NCBI RefSeq assembly: GCF_002099425.1
Contig: NW_018343969.1
Span: forward strand, 2,070,001 to 2,134,000
Length of the DNA stretch: 64,000 nt
Direction of reading: 5' to 3'
From: Phascolarctos cinereus
Taxonomy: Eukaryota > Chordata > Mammalia > Diprotodontia > Phascolarctidae
Below, piece by piece: positions 22,708 to 34,524 of this stretch (position 1 is its first letter; each line of letters starts with the position of its first letter). The position numbers were made by a program, and so were the translations under genes. Below the pieces are notes generated by a model, which was not told the DNA's origin, did no database searches, and was given only the letters and a program-made list of their open reading frames with translations.

Positions 22708-23447
22708 ACTGTTTGCTTATTTCCTGATCTTTAAAGAGTTTGAGCTCTCCTGCTGGGGAGCATAGGGCACTGATCCAAGTTTCTTGTATTGGGAGCCTTG
22801 GGCCTGGTCACTGGCTTTGTGTGCTGGGGCCTCCAATGTTGGCAGTTAGAGGTTGTAGGGTTCTGGAAGCTTACCTGGTGTTGGGCTGTAATCAGCAACA
22901 CTGGAACTCTAGGGATAGAATTGGGCAGTCTGGCCCCTAAATGTTGCCTGCTTTTCCTTTCCTTTCTTCAGCTCCTTTCAGATGGATGTTGCAGGATGTT
23001 TATCCACCTGGGGCCCCTTGGAGTGCTTCACAGAGTTTTGCTGAGGCACTGGGAGACTGCTATAGAATGTCGAGGTACCTGGTGGTTTTCTGAGCTGGTT
23101 TCTACCAGTTCCCCTGCCCTCACTGAGGCACTCAGGGTCCAGGTGTTGGTGTTTGCCTGCTCCACTGCCTGGGTTTCAGGATCTCCTACTGGTATGCTGA
23201 GGTGGGGCTCTCTGCTAGCTTGAGGGGATGCCTCTGGTTCAATACTGCTCCCCTTCCCCCACTGCAAAAGGGGCCTTTCCCGTTAATCCCTCAAGCTACC
23301 TGGGCTGCTGGACTGCTGCACCCCATCTTTCTTCTGGTTTAGCTGTTCCAGGGTTTTTCCTGGGGCAATATTTCTGGGCTTTCAGAGGTTGACATGAGAG
23401 GGTGACAGCAAGTTCCTTTTTACTCTGCCATCTTGGCTCCCAGAAGT
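22708..23447 (-). promoter_or_regulatory. L1-B 5'UTR (internal promoter region)
   Basis: GC-richer than its surroundings, ending at the conserved L1 start near 23447. The plus-strand frame of 144 residues at 22789-23223 is antisense to this UTR. The region aligns in order with the 5'UTRs at 28814-29562, 32220-32999, 33775-34515 and 50190-50345. Confidence 0.75.
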
Positions 23448-23684
23448 AGAAGGCATTTGCATTCTTTCTAAGCCCTTAGAACCTAAAGGAAGAGTCAGGA
23501 AGGCTCAGACTGTGACTGTTATTGTCCATTTAATGAAAGCCAGAGTGACTGGGGTTTTAGGGGTAGAGTCAAGTAGCTGTATTTAAAACACAGTGGGCTT
23601 TTTGAAAGCCTGTCTTTTCAGAGCTATATTTCAAGAAATCAAAAATGAAAACCAGGCAAGACCAAAAGTAAATTGTCCCAGCTT
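23448..23684. other. Unassigned flank of L1-B
   Basis: Nothing recognisable was found. Confidence 0.4.
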
Positions 23685-23905
23685 TTTGGAAAAGATCTGA
23701 CTTCAGTTCCAGATTCAGTAACTTACTAGGTATGGGAGCATGAGCAAATCTCTTACCCTTTATCTCATTTCCCTCATATGTAGATAGGAGATAATAACAG
23801 CACCTATGCCACAGGGTTGCAGTGAGGATAAAGTAAGATAATATTTGCAAAATATAAGTCTTAAAGTTCTATATAAATTATAATTATTAGCCATTATTTA
23901 CAGGG
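23685..23905 (+). mobile_element. MIR (MIRb/MIR3-like)
   Basis: 'ttcagttccagattcagtaa', 'ctcatttccctcatatg', 'taacagcacctatgccacag', 'ggttgcagtgaggataaa' and 'taaagttctatataaatta' follow the MIR 3' body. Confidence 0.75.
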
Positions 23906-24119
23906 TGAAATGTTAGGAAGTGGGTCTACAAAAAAAATGTCCTGTCCATAAGAAATTTATATTCCATTGAATCACAGATTTGTCTAAGTATCAATGTAAC
24001 ATTATATTATTAAATACTTTCAATTCGGTGATCTGGCATCTATTTACTACATCTAATGGAGGCTTGAACAATTAGGTTTTTCAAAATTTTCTTCTCTTCC
24101 TTCCTTATGCTTCTGCAAT

Positions 24120-24820
24120 CCCCTTATTTTTATTCAATGCCCCCCAGTTGCACTCATGGTTATTACTGCCACCCTAGATCATTCCAGCCCCCTCTAGGGA
24201 GCAGTATCACCCACTTTGGGGACCTATGGCCTAGGTCATAATCTTGTGAGCTGCTAAAGAACAGAATAACCCTCAAAGATTTCCTCAGCAGCCCAAACTA
24301 ATAGCAGAGACCTTTAAAACCAATTAAAGTGGTCCACAGAGGAGCCAGCCCTCAGGATCAACCAGCTTGATCCAGGATAGCAATGGAATGATTCATCAGC
24401 TGAGACTGAATTCTGAAAAAAGCCAGCTTGATAAGAGAGCACCTTGCCCTGAAGTGAACTAGGTGTGGACTCCTGGAGGGGAGAACACACCTCTTGCAGC
24501 CAAAGGTTTTGAGGGGGTTGAGGCAGGGAGATATTTCATATCAACAACTTTAATCTTAAATCCACCATTCCCAGGTGAGATTGCACCCCTGGATTTAGGG
24601 GATGTTTTGTAACTTCTGTCCTTGCTATACCTCCTTTTTATAAAAGGTAATTGATTTCAAATGGTTAATTGATATTGGGGAGGAGGACACTCATAAACAG
24701 TAATATTAGAAATAAAGTCTTTTCCAGGTTACTGATCACAGAACCTAGAGGGGAATAGGGGACCCAGTTTATCACTGTGTGTGGGGTTGAGAGAATGACC
24801 CTATAGGATGTGCTACATAT
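24120..24820 (+). other. Unclassified block with LTR-like promoter and poly-A signals
   Basis: No match to the L1, L2, MIR or SINE families here. A tataaaa box (about 24640) is followed about 70 bases later by aataaa (about 24711), the spacing seen in LTRs. Termini are not identified. A CTCF-like 15-mer with two mismatches, cctctagggagcagt, lies at 24191-24205. If it is an LTR it is an old fossil. Confidence 0.3.
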
Positions 24821-25039
24821 AGCAGTATAACCAGATACACATTTCTCACTCATCCCCTTCTCTCAATTCAGATAGCCTCACTCAGTTGAAGCTTTGTTTA
24901 CCTCTTGTTTAAAGAATTACAATGCTCCTCACTATGTTTCTGCCAAAAGTTTGGTTTTCTAGACAAGCACTACCTTCTACAAGATTCTTTTCCTCATCCT
25001 CTGTTGTCAGTACTCCATCTTGTGCCCATCTCACATCCC

Positions 25040-25215
25040 CTCCCACCCAAGTACTTATTTTATTGACTTGTATAGATACTGCTTTCCTCCTGGAGAATGT
25101 AAACTCTCTGAGGGGAGGCATTATCTCTTTCCCCCCCCCCTTATATTCCTTAGGGCCTGGCCCACCTAGAGCTTTGCACAAAGCTTAGTAAATATGATTT
25201 GAACTGAACTAGATT
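25040..25215 (+). mobile_element. LINE L2 3' end
   Basis: 'gagaatgtaaactctctgag', 'gaggcattatctc', 'gggcctggcccacctagagc' and 'ttagtaaatatgatttgaa' follow the L2 tail, ending in decayed (TTGAA) units. Confidence 0.7.
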
Positions 25216-26419
25216 GGATTGCAATCTTCTCTCCTCCTTTGCAGCCAGATGTTGTATACAACTTTGCTATTTCCTTAATATTGATAAAAGAATTGTAGAG
25301 CTACAATGGAACTCAGATTTTGTAGTTTCAGTATTTTACTCTCAGCATCTTTAGTAGGCGTATCAAGAATATTTTTTTTAATAATTCAATAGAACAGGGA
25401 AAACTGTTCAACTGGAGTTCAATATTTTTAATAGATGCACTTAAATTGAAACATTTTAAACAAAAACATTTCTAATGCACAGCTGCCCTATAACACATTA
25501 CACAGAATTACAATGTGCTGTATTTCTGCACCTATTTTCAGACTTTTTGGATGTACTGATTGATTTTGCCCATTTTTCATTTTTCCCCTTTTCTTTATCA
25601 AAATACTATTTGTTATATAGGGCAGCTCTGTGTGAGGGTAAACTAAAGAAATATTGGTAAAAAATTTCATGCTGTGAAAAATTTTTTTAAAAACCCAATA
25701 AAATGTATTTTTTTAAAAAAGTGCTGCTTTTTATTTAAGCAGATAATAGTGCTAATTATCCATCTCTGAGGAATTTACTTCCAGATTAGATATTTTTTCT
25801 CCCACAGTGTTGAAAGATTAAGCAGATCTGACCATTCTTAATTTCTTACTTCTGGTACAAACAGCAATACAAATTTCTGAGCCAGTTGAAAGGAGTTAGG
25901 GATGTAGTTTGTGACCATGGCAAAGAGTGGTTTGGCTTTGCTGTTCTTTTTCTTCTGTAAGCTAATTGGCCCATACAGTAATCAGAAATACTTCAGGAGA
26001 TTTTCACATTCATTTTCAGAAGGTGATTCAAGCATTTTTGTCCTGCAAGTGCTGGAAATTTGCTTCTTCCCCCACTCTTACTCAACTGCTGGGAAAGAGG
26101 TGTCAGCCTAAGGACGTACAAGAATTGCTTTAAAAAAATAATTAGAAAAATAGCCCCACCTTAGGCAGGGCTAATCACTAGCAGAGACTGTTGACAAGCC
26201 TTGGATCATTTGAATGATCCCACCCAAGTGCTTAAGAAATTTAACTGGGGTGCTTTGTTAGTTTCTAAACCTGGGTGGAGGACCTTATTCTGAGGGTGTG
26301 AGTGGAGGAAAAGGCATGCAGACTTGTGGTCACCATGGCTGAAACTGAAAGATTAGGGGCAGTGAGTCATGTAACTAGAGTGTTTAATATGAGGCCCTGC
26401 TCTTGGACAGGTGATAGGA
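25216..26419. other. Unassigned intergenic sequence
   Basis: AT-rich first half. I recognise no gene, and the frames at 25475-25670 and 25911-26111 have no domain. Confidence 0.4.
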
Positions 26420-26975
26420 AATCCTTTTTACCTTTCTAATAAATTCACTGTCCCACTACCTCAGTGGCTTTTCTAAACCTTTTTATCCCTTCTCAAACCT
26501 CTCAACCCTTACCCCCTCCCCTCTTTCTCAGATGAAAATATTCCTTCACTTTGCACTGGAAAAGTTGAGGCCTTTCCTTGAGACTTCTTCCCTCCTCAAC
26601 TCACTTGATTTAGATGCTACTTTGACTATCTCCTCCTTTAACTTTGTAAAAAGGTAAAGATGCTCCTTCACATAAAAAAGGCGATACTCCTCCTTGCTAA
26701 GGGACACCAGTCTGCATGCACCCTCTATCCTATTTCACTCTATCCTCTCAGACAGATTGACCATTCTGTTGTCCTCTCTCTCTGCTTGTCTGCTGGCTGC
26801 TTTCCTAACGCCTATAGACAAAATCATGTCTCCCATCCAAAAAAAAAATCACTGGATTTATCTATCCCTATTAGCTCTCACCCTGCATTTCTCTTTCCCT
26901 TCAAAGATAAACTCCTTCAGAAGGACATTTATAATTGGTATTTCTATATTCTGTTATATCACTTGAAGCCCATTG
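26420..26975 (+). mobile_element. LINE L2 ORF2 segment between endonuclease and RT
   Basis: The stretch 26700-26960 follows the L2 series 'accctctatcct', 'gctgctttcctaacgcc', 'aaatcatgtctcccatcc', 'ctattagctctcaccc' and 'tttcccttcaaagataaact'. In frame the last part is 'FPFKDKLLQK', the site corresponding to 'LPFKAKLLEK' at the RT N-terminus. Strongly decayed. Confidence 0.65.
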
Positions 26976-27185
26976 CTTACCCTTAACCTAGTTTTACCCT
27001 TAACCATTTACTAAGAGGGTTCTACCTGGGTATGGCAGCTACCTGTGCAACAGCTTCTTGGAGCCATAGGTGAAAGTTGAGTGTGAGGTGGACACTCACT
27101 GGATGAGCAGCCCTAAAAAGGGCTCTGCAAGTCCTTACACCAGAGGAGTTAGTCCTCCTTGAACACCCATACACACCCCACTTCT
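26976..27185 (-). mobile_element. LINE-tailed SINE-like repeat (copy 2, partial)
   Basis: Matches 52880-53065: 'caacagcttcttggag', 'gatgagcagccctaaaaagg', 'tccttacaccagagg' and 'ttgaacacccatacaca'. Only the segment far from the shared LINE tail is present. Confidence 0.65.
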
Positions 27186-27293
27186 GACTATTGCCTCCCT
27201 TAATCCATCTTCACTTTTCTCATCACCTCCATATCTCATATCCCTTTAGGCTCCTGTTTCCCTACTGAGTAAAGTAGATTTCTATACTCAACT

Positions 27294-27294
<1 letters not shown>

Positions 27295-27327
<33 letters not shown>

Positions 27328-27380
27328 ACATATGTATATACACATATATACACATATGTATATACACACACACACACATG
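27295..27380. repeat. (TG)n / (TA)(CA)n compound microsatellite
   Basis: A TG run at 27295-27324 is followed by alternating cacatatgtata units and a CA run. It lies inside the L1-C spacer. Confidence 0.95.
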
Positions 27381-27774
27381 CCTATTCTTCTCACTCTGAA
27401 CCAATTCTAATGTGAGTAAGGTTCAAGCATTGCCCATCACTTCTTCCCCCATTTTCTCATCCACTATAAAAGCTCTTCCTTGCAAGCCTCTTTTATGTGA
27501 GACAATTTTCCCTATTCTACCTTTCCCTTCTTCCTTCTCCCAGTGCATCCCTTTTTCTTACTCCATTTTTGTGGTGATCATTCCAATATAATCCACTCAC
27601 ATTCATGCCCTCTTTCTATGCAGACTCCTTCTAACTACCCTCCAAATGATAAAGTTCTTAGGAGTTACAGGTATCATCTTCCTATATAGGAATGTAAACA
27701 GTTTAACTTTATTGAGTCTCTTATAATCACTCTTTCACATTTACCTTTTTATGCTTCTCTTGGGTCTTGTGTTT

Positions 27775-28813
27775 CAATGTTACATTTTTTATTCAGCTCT
27801 GGTATTTTCATCAGGAATACTTGAAAGTCCTCCATTCACTAAATATCCATTTCCCCCCAAAGTATTTTACTCAGTTTTGTTGGATAGGTTATTCTTGGTT
27901 GTAATCCTAGCTCCTTTGCCTTCCCTTATATCATATTCTAAGCCCTCCACTCTTTTAATATGGAAGTTATTAAATTTTGTGTGATATTATGGGTCCACAA
28001 CATTTGAACTGTTTCTTTCTGGCCTCTTAAAATATTTTCTTCTTGACCTGGTAACTCCAGAATTTGCCTATAATATTCCTTTTCATTTTCACATCTCTTT
28101 GAAGAGTTGAAAAAGTATTTTCTTTCCATTTCTATTTTACCCTCTGGTTCTAGAATATCAGGGCACTTTTCCTCAATAATTTCTTTAAAGATTATATCTA
28201 GGCTCTTTTTTATCTGGGCTTTCAGGTAATCCAAAAATTCTTAAATTATTTTTCCTCAATCTATTTTTCAGGTCAGTTGTATTTTCAATGAAATATTTCA
28301 CATTTTCTTCCATTTTTTCATTCTTTTGACTTTGTTTTATTGTGTTTTGATATCTTATAAAGTCATTGGCTTCTACTTGCTCAGTTCCCATTTTTAAGGA
28401 ATTATTTTCTTCAATGAGCTTTTGTACCTCTTTTTCCATTTGGCCAATTTTACCTATTAAGGCATTCTTTTCCTTAGTCAATTTTTGTGCCTCTTTTACC
28501 ATTGGATCAATTCTGTTTTTCAAGGTGCTTTCTTCAGGTTTTTTTTTTTTGGTTCATCTTTTACCAAAGCATTCTCTTTTCATAATTTTCTTGCATCATT
28601 CTCATTTCTTCCCCTGATTTTTCCTCTACCATTCTTATCTCTTTCTTTAATTCTTTCAGGAATTCTTGTTGGGCTTGGGTCTGATTAGCATTTTTCTTTG
28701 AGGGCTTTGTTTGTAGCTGTGTTTACATTATCTCCTTCTGAATTGATATCTTGCTCTCCTTTGCCATTATAGTAGTTTTTTATGATCAAGTTTATTTTTT
28801 GTTCTTTGTTCAT
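27775..28813 (-). pseudogene. L1-C ORF1 remnant
   Basis: The start chosen is ATG at 28813 ('MNKEQKINLIIKNYYNGKG'), at the place equivalent to the L1-B start. The coiled coil spans roughly residues 90-160, and the RRM begins at 'LRIFGLPES'. An early frameshift separates the N-terminus from the coiled coil. The C-terminal domain is decayed. Its homologues in L1-B and L1-D read '...ELGLQPRITY'. Confidence 0.8.
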
Positions 28814-29559
28814 TTTTCTAGCATATTTGTTGACTTTGTGTTTTTTGTTACAGTTAGGTTCTTATTACCCGGAGGTGGGAAGACTATGTTGCAAATTTTA
28901 CGCTTTTATGAACCACTATTCTCATAGCTCGTCGAGACTTGCAAGTTTTTGATGCTTCTAAGGTGGCATAATTTGGGGAGAGGTATGGTCCCCATTCTCC
29001 TGATCTGCCCTCTAGTCTTTACCCAGGAAGGGCACTGTTTTCCTGCAACCACAAGTACAGTGCTCCTCTCTGCCTTGGAACTGTTACCAGAACCCCAGCT
29101 CCCTTGAGACCAACTAGAAGCTCTCCTCTCTACCCTGGAACTGTGACCCTAAACTATGTGTGGTCAACAGAGTTGCCAATCAGCACTAACTTCACCCAGT
29201 GCCAAAAAGGGTCCCCTGCAATTTCTCTGTGACCAGTTGTCCAACCTCCTTATTTTCCTTGGGCTGAGAGTTCCCAAAGTTGCTACTGTTTCTGCTGTTA
29301 TGGCCACCTCCAAGGCTCACTGTTGGTTCTCTTGCAATGAGGATCTGGGCTGGTGCCCACCCTGGTATCACAGATCTCTTCTGCTGACCTCCTAAGTTGT
29401 TATGCTGAAAAAATAAATGTTTCAACCTGATCATTTTTAGGCTCTACTGCTCCAAAATTTGATTTTAGGAGTCATTTTAAAGTTGCTGGGAGGAGTATGT
29501 TGGGTGGTTTTATCTGAGTTGCTGACTGTATACCATCATCTTACTTTGCCCCCTAATAT

Positions 29560-29571
<12 letters not shown>

Positions 29572-29642
<71 letters not shown>
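29572..29642. repeat. (TC)35 microsatellite
   Basis: About 70 bases of uninterrupted TC between the 5' end of L1-C and the 3' end of L1-D. Confidence 0.95.
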
Positions 29643-29647
<5 letters not shown>

Positions 29648-29710
29648 TTGTCTCTTTCATTAGGCCTTAAGATTTTCCTTATATATTTGTATTCCTTATA
29701 TATTTCTTCT

Positions 29711-32700
29711 TCTTTTAAGAAAATTTTTATTTAATGTTTTCAGTTCCAAAGCAATCAGATACAGGTTATACATGTGCAATTATGTATAACATTTCCATAT
29801 GTTATATGGAACATATATAACATATGAATAAATAGAATAAAAGAATAAAAAGAATATAATAATGAATTGAATAAAAGAAATAACTTGAATAAAAGAAAAA
29901 ATATGAAAGAAAGTGAAAAATAACATGCTTCAGTCTGTATTCAAACAATATCTGTTCTTTCTCTGGAGGCAGATAGTGTGCTTCATCATTAGTCCTTTAG
30001 GGTTGTCTTGGATCATTGTATTGCTGAGAATAGCTAAGTCATTTACAATTCTTCATTGAAAAATATTGCTGTTACTGTGTACAATGTTCTCCTGGTTCTG
30101 TCCACTTCCCTATGCATCAGTTCATTTAAGTCTTTCCAGGTTTTTATGAAATCATCCTGCTTATCCTTTCTTATAGGACAATAATATTCCATTACAGGCA
30201 TATACCATAGATGTTTACCATTCCTCACTTCATGGATAGTCCTTTGATTTCCAATTCTTAGCCACCAAAAGAAAAAAAAAGCTGTTATAAATATTTTTGT
30301 ACAAATAAGTTCTTTTCCCCTTTTTCTGCATGTCTTTGGGATATAGACCTAGTAGTGGTATTGCTAAATCAAAGGGTATGAACAGTTTTATAGCCCTTTG
30401 GGCATAGTTCCAAATTGCTTTCCAGAATGGTTGGATCAGTTCACAACTCTACCAACAGTGCATTAGTGTTCCAGTTTTCGCAAGGTTTGAGATGGTACTT
30501 CAGAGCTGTTAATTGAATTAATTTAACGATTTCTCTAATCATTAGTGATTTAAAAGATTTTTTCATGTGATTATAGATAGCTTTGATTTCTTTGAAAACT
30601 TCCTGTTCAAATCTGTTGATCATTTATCATTGGGAAATGACATGCATATTTTATAAATTTGATTCAGGTCTCTATTTGAGAAATGAGGCCTTTATCTGAG
30701 ATATTTGTTACAGAAAAATTTTCCTCTACTTTTCTGCTTTCCTTATAATTTTGGTTGCATTGGTTTTATTTGTGCAAAAACTTTTTTATTTTATATCATC
30801 AAAATTATCTATTTTACATTTTGTAATGTCCTCCACATCTCCTTTGGACGTAAATTCTTCCCTTATCCATAATTCTTACAAATAAACTATTCCATGCTCT
30901 CTTAATTTTCTTATAGCATCATCCTTTATGCGTAAATCATGTTCCCATTTTGACTTTATCTTGGTGTACAATGTGAGATGTTGATCTATACCTAATTTCT
31001 CCCATATTGCTTTCCTGTTCTCCCAGCATTTTCCGTCAAATAATGAGTTTTTGTTTCCAAAAGCTTAGATCTTTGGGCTTATCATACACTAGATAACTAT
31101 GATCATTTACTATAATGTAATTTGTACTTAATCTGTTCCACTAACTCACCACTCTATTTCCTAGCCAGTAACAGATTGTTTCAACAATTAGCACTTTATA
31201 ATACAGTTTGAGATCTGGTAGGGCTATACTAGTTTTTGCATTTTTCCCTCCTTGATGCACTATGCTTAATTTCACCAGGTAAGTGATTCTTGGTTGTAGT
31301 CCTAACTCCTTTGCCTTCCAGAATATTATGTTCCATGACTTCTGATTTTTTAATGTTGCAGCTGCTAAGTCCTGTGTAATCCTGATTGTGGCTCTCCAAT
31401 ATTTGATTTTTTTTTCCTTTCTGGCCACTTGCAGTATTTTTTCCTTAACCTGATAGTTCTGTAATTTGGCTATAATGTTCCTTGGAGTTTTATTTTGGGA
31501 TCTCATTCCTGAGGTCATTGGTGGATTCTTTCAATGCATATTTTGCCCTCAGATTCCAAAATATCAGGGCAGTTTTCCTTCATAATTTCTTGAAAGATGC
31601 TGTCCAGGTCCTCCTTTTGATTATGACTTTCAGGTAGTCCAATATTCTGACATTATCTCTCCTGAATCTATTTTTCAGGACAACTGTTTTTCCAATGAAG
31701 TATTTTACATTGTCTTCTATTTTTTTCATTCATTTGAATTTTATTTTCTTTCTTTCATTCTTTTGAATTTTAATGTCTCACAGAGTCATTAGCCTCCACT
31801 TGCCCAATTCTAACTTTTAAGAAGTTGCTTTCCTTAGTTACCATTTGGCCAACTGTACTTTTTAAGGAGATGTTTTCTTCAGTGGATTTTCGCATCTCCT
31901 TTTCCATTTGAATAATTCCACTTTATAAGCGCTTGTTTTCTTTTTCCAAGCTGTTGACTCTTCTTTCACAATTCTCTTGCATCACTCTCATTTCTTTCCC
32001 CAATTTTTCTTTTGGCTCTCTTGTATGATTTTTAAGCTCATTTTTGAGCCCTTACATGAGTTCTTGCTGAGCTTGAGACCACTTCCTATTTTTCTTTGGG
32101 GCTTTGCCCATAGATGTTTTGGCATTGTTCTCCTCTTTTGGGTTTGTCTTGATATTCCTTATAATCATAATAACTTTCTACAGTCAGATTCTTTTTGTTG
32201 TTGTTGTTTTTTGCTAATCTTTTTTTTCTCCTTTTCCCCTCCTTTCTTTTAAATTTGAGTTCTGCTCCCAGCGTGGGAAGGGCACTGCCTAGGGCTTCTT
32301 GTGTCAGGTATTACAGGACTTGGCTGTTTAACTGGTGCTGCACTGATGTTGCCCTGAGGCTCAAGGAGGACTCATTTCTGGTGCTGTGCTGAGAGGGTGA
32401 GGGATGGCTGCTACTCCTGGAGACTGTAGGGATCACACAGCTTTCCTGGTGCTGAGCTGGGGTCCTATTCCTGGTGTCTGGCATGTCCTGAGGTCAGTGA
32501 GGGTGTTGCTGTGTTTCCCTGGAGCTACACTGAAGCATGTGTACTGGAGGCTACCTCATTGCTTAGGCACCTATAGGGTTGGCATCTACCTGTTTGTCAG
32601 GGGCTATGCTGAAGCACATGGTGGTTCTTGACTTGTCTGTCCCATTTCCCCTGGCTATGCTGAGACATATGGAGGGTTCTGGTATTGGCATTTGCTTGCT

Positions 32701-32999
32701 CCACCACACCAGGGCTCAGGATTTCCCACTGGTTTGCTGAGGTGAGGCTTGCTACTGGCTTGCTGGGACATTTCCAGTCCTGGAGAACATTCTTATTTTA
32801 CTTGAATGAGACAGTCCTTTCTTGCTGATCTTCAAAATTTCTTGAGTTAAAAAATTTTTCACCCCATTTTTTTGGCTTGTTCCACTGTTCCAGGATTTAT
32901 TTTGGGGCATTATTTTATGGTTGTTTGGAAGTGAATATAGGAGAGTTATGGCAATTTACTGCTTATTCTGCTGTCATCTGCTTATTCCACCATCATCTA
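29711..32999 (-). mobile_element. L1-D: internally deleted LINE-1
   Basis: On the minus strand: 5'UTR (about 32999-32220), ORF1 (about 32220-31245), then a direct jump into the C-terminal third of ORF2 (31240-30043) and a 3'UTR (30040-29711). The inter-ORF spacer, endonuclease and RT core are absent. The ORF2 end reads 'MEYYCPIRKDKQDDFIKTWKDL' with a break in citation length here, followed by 'ELMHREVDRTRRTLYTV' (30043-30228), the true L1 C-terminus. Both outer ends are present, so the loss is internal. Confidence 0.85.
31141..31518 (-). pseudogene. In-frame ORF1-ORF2 join within L1-D
   Basis: A 125-residue open frame begins with ORF1 C-terminal sequence ('LQNYQVKEKILQVARKEKKI', 'ELGLQPRITYLVKLSIVHQG') and changes without a frame break to ORF2 sequence ('IALPDLKLYYKVLIVETICYW'). 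The join lies near 31245. In L1-B these two segments lie about 3.2 kb apart, so a deletion joined them. I regard it as a deletion scar in a dead element, not a working gene. It is nonetheless longer and cleaner than chance. Confidence 0.75.
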
Positions 33000-34515
33000 G
33001 TGAATTCTTTAAGTTTCTATTTTACTCTTTGGTTCTAGAATATAAAGGGACTTTTCCTTGATAACTTTTGAAAGATGATGTCTAGGCTCATTGTTTTGGT
33101 CATGGCTTTCAGGTGGTCCAATAATTCTTAAATTATCTCTCTTTGATCTATTTTCCAGGTCAGTTGTTTTTCCAAGAAGATATATCACATTTTCTTCTAT
33201 TTTTTCATTCTTTTAATTTTTGTTTTATTGCTTCTTGACATCTGATGGAATCATTAATTTCCACTTGCCCAATGCTAATTTTTAAAGAATTATTTTCTTA
33301 ATTGAGCTTTTGTGCCTCCTTTTCCATTTATCCAATCCTACTTTTCAAGGAGTTCTTTTCTTTTTATGAATTTTTGTACACCTTTTTCCGTTTGGCCACT
33401 TCTGCCTTTAAAGGTGTTCTTTCCTTCTTTGGATCTTTATTGCTCTTTTATCATTTGGCATATTCTGGTTTTTAAAGAGTTATTTTTTTCAGCATTTTTT
33501 TTGTGCCTCCTTTACCAAGCTGTTGGCACTTTTTTCATGATTTTCTTGCAATACCGTCATTTTTTCCCTATTTTTTCCTCTACTTCTCTTATTTGGTTTT
33601 TAAAATCCTTTTTGAGCTCTTCTAGGACATGAGATCAATTCACGTTTTTCTTTGAGGCTTAGATATAGCACTGTTGATTCTGCTGTCTTCTTCTGTTTTA
33701 ATCTTCCATTACCAATGTAACTTTCTATGGTCAGGATCTTTTTGTTGTTGTTGTTGTTGTTTTTATGTACTCATTTTTCCAGTTGATTTCTTGACTTTTA
33801 GTTTCACATGAAAGTAGGGCTCTGCTCCAGGGATGGAGAAGACACTGTCTCAAGCATCAGGTTTTTCTGTGCAACTGTTTTCAGAGCTAGTTGCTCTATA
33901 TACTTTCAGTTCTTCCAAAGTTGTATGATATCAGGTGAGATGTGCTTACTCCTCTTCTGACCTATGTTCTGGTCTGTGAGTGACCTATTCTCATCTGTGA
34001 ATGACCACAAGCACTCTTTACCACTCTGGGACTGTGACCAAGGTCTCCCTTTCCTGTGCCTCAACCTCTGGTATGCTAGTGCTTTTCTTTGTCCTGGGAC
34101 TGTGACCCAAGATTACAACCCTGGATCCAAGTACACAAGAGTCTTTTACCCAGTACCAGAAAGAAGACCCCTGTAATCTCCTTCTGACAAGTTGTCTGAC
34201 CCCTTTGCCATCTGTAGGCTGAGAGCTCCAGAAGCAGCTTTGATTCAACCATGCCAAGGCCTACTGCTGACTTCCTATGATGTTTCCTGTACTGGTACAA
34301 GCTGTGCTGGACTGCATGCCATTCTCACCTCGGTGAGATAGATTTTTCCTGCTGACCTTCTAAGTTGTCTTGGGCTACAAAATTGTTTCACCTTATTCTT
34401 TTGTGGGTTGTGCTATTTTAGAATTTGTTTTGAGGCATTATTTAAAGTTGTTGGAAGGGGAATTAGGGAGAGCTCAGGCAAGTCCCTACCTTTTCTTCAC
34501 CATATTGGCTCCACC
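33000..34515 (-). mobile_element. L1-E: LINE-1 5'UTR and ORF1 N-terminal part
   Basis: On the minus strand, the 5'UTR runs 34515-33775 (start 'tggagccaatatggtgaag') and the ORF1 remnant 33774-33000, with a start at 33774 and a (AAC)n-coded Gln/Asn-like run just after it. Homology to L1-B ORF1 continues to the segment equivalent to 22105-22140 and then stops exactly where L1-D begins. No spacer, ORF2 or 3'UTR of this copy is found. Confidence 0.75.
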
Positions 34516-34524
34516 CCACTGAAA

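Larger units (their letters stand above)
17577..23447 (-). mobile_element. L1-B: nearly complete LINE-1, 3'-truncated
   Basis: Read on the minus strand, it starts at 23447 with the L1 5' end 'gggagccaagatggcagag', then 5'UTR, ORF1 (about 22707-21735), a spacer of roughly 0.6 kb, and ORF2 (about 21120 down to 17577). Homology ends abruptly at 17577, inside the last ORF2 codons, so the C-terminal ~55 residues, 3'UTR and poly-A are missing. No target-site duplication links the two ends. Both ORFs are disabled by several stops and frameshifts. It is the longest L1 in the window. Confidence 0.9.
27190..29562 (-). mobile_element. L1-C: LINE-1 derivative with 5'UTR, ORF1 and spacer only
   Basis: The minus strand runs 5'UTR (29562-28814), ORF1 (28813 to about 27775) and spacer (about 27775-27190), then stops beside the repeat at 26976-27185. 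No ORF2 is present. ORF1 shows the coiled coil 'IGQMEKEVQKLIEENNSLK' and, after it, 'KNNLRIFGLPES', the start of the RRM (28185-28523), then 'DIIFKEIIEEKCPDILEPEG' (27938-28234). The ORF is broken by frameshifts. The element has its 5' end but not its 3' end. Confidence 0.8.

Noticed and set aside
22789-23223. 144-residue plus-strand open frame
   Set aside because: Antisense to the L1-B 5'UTR, whose higher GC lowers stop frequency.
29572-29642. Possible CRISPR-like or satellite array
   Set aside because: It is a simple TC dinucleotide run without spacers; nothing prokaryotic is present in the window.
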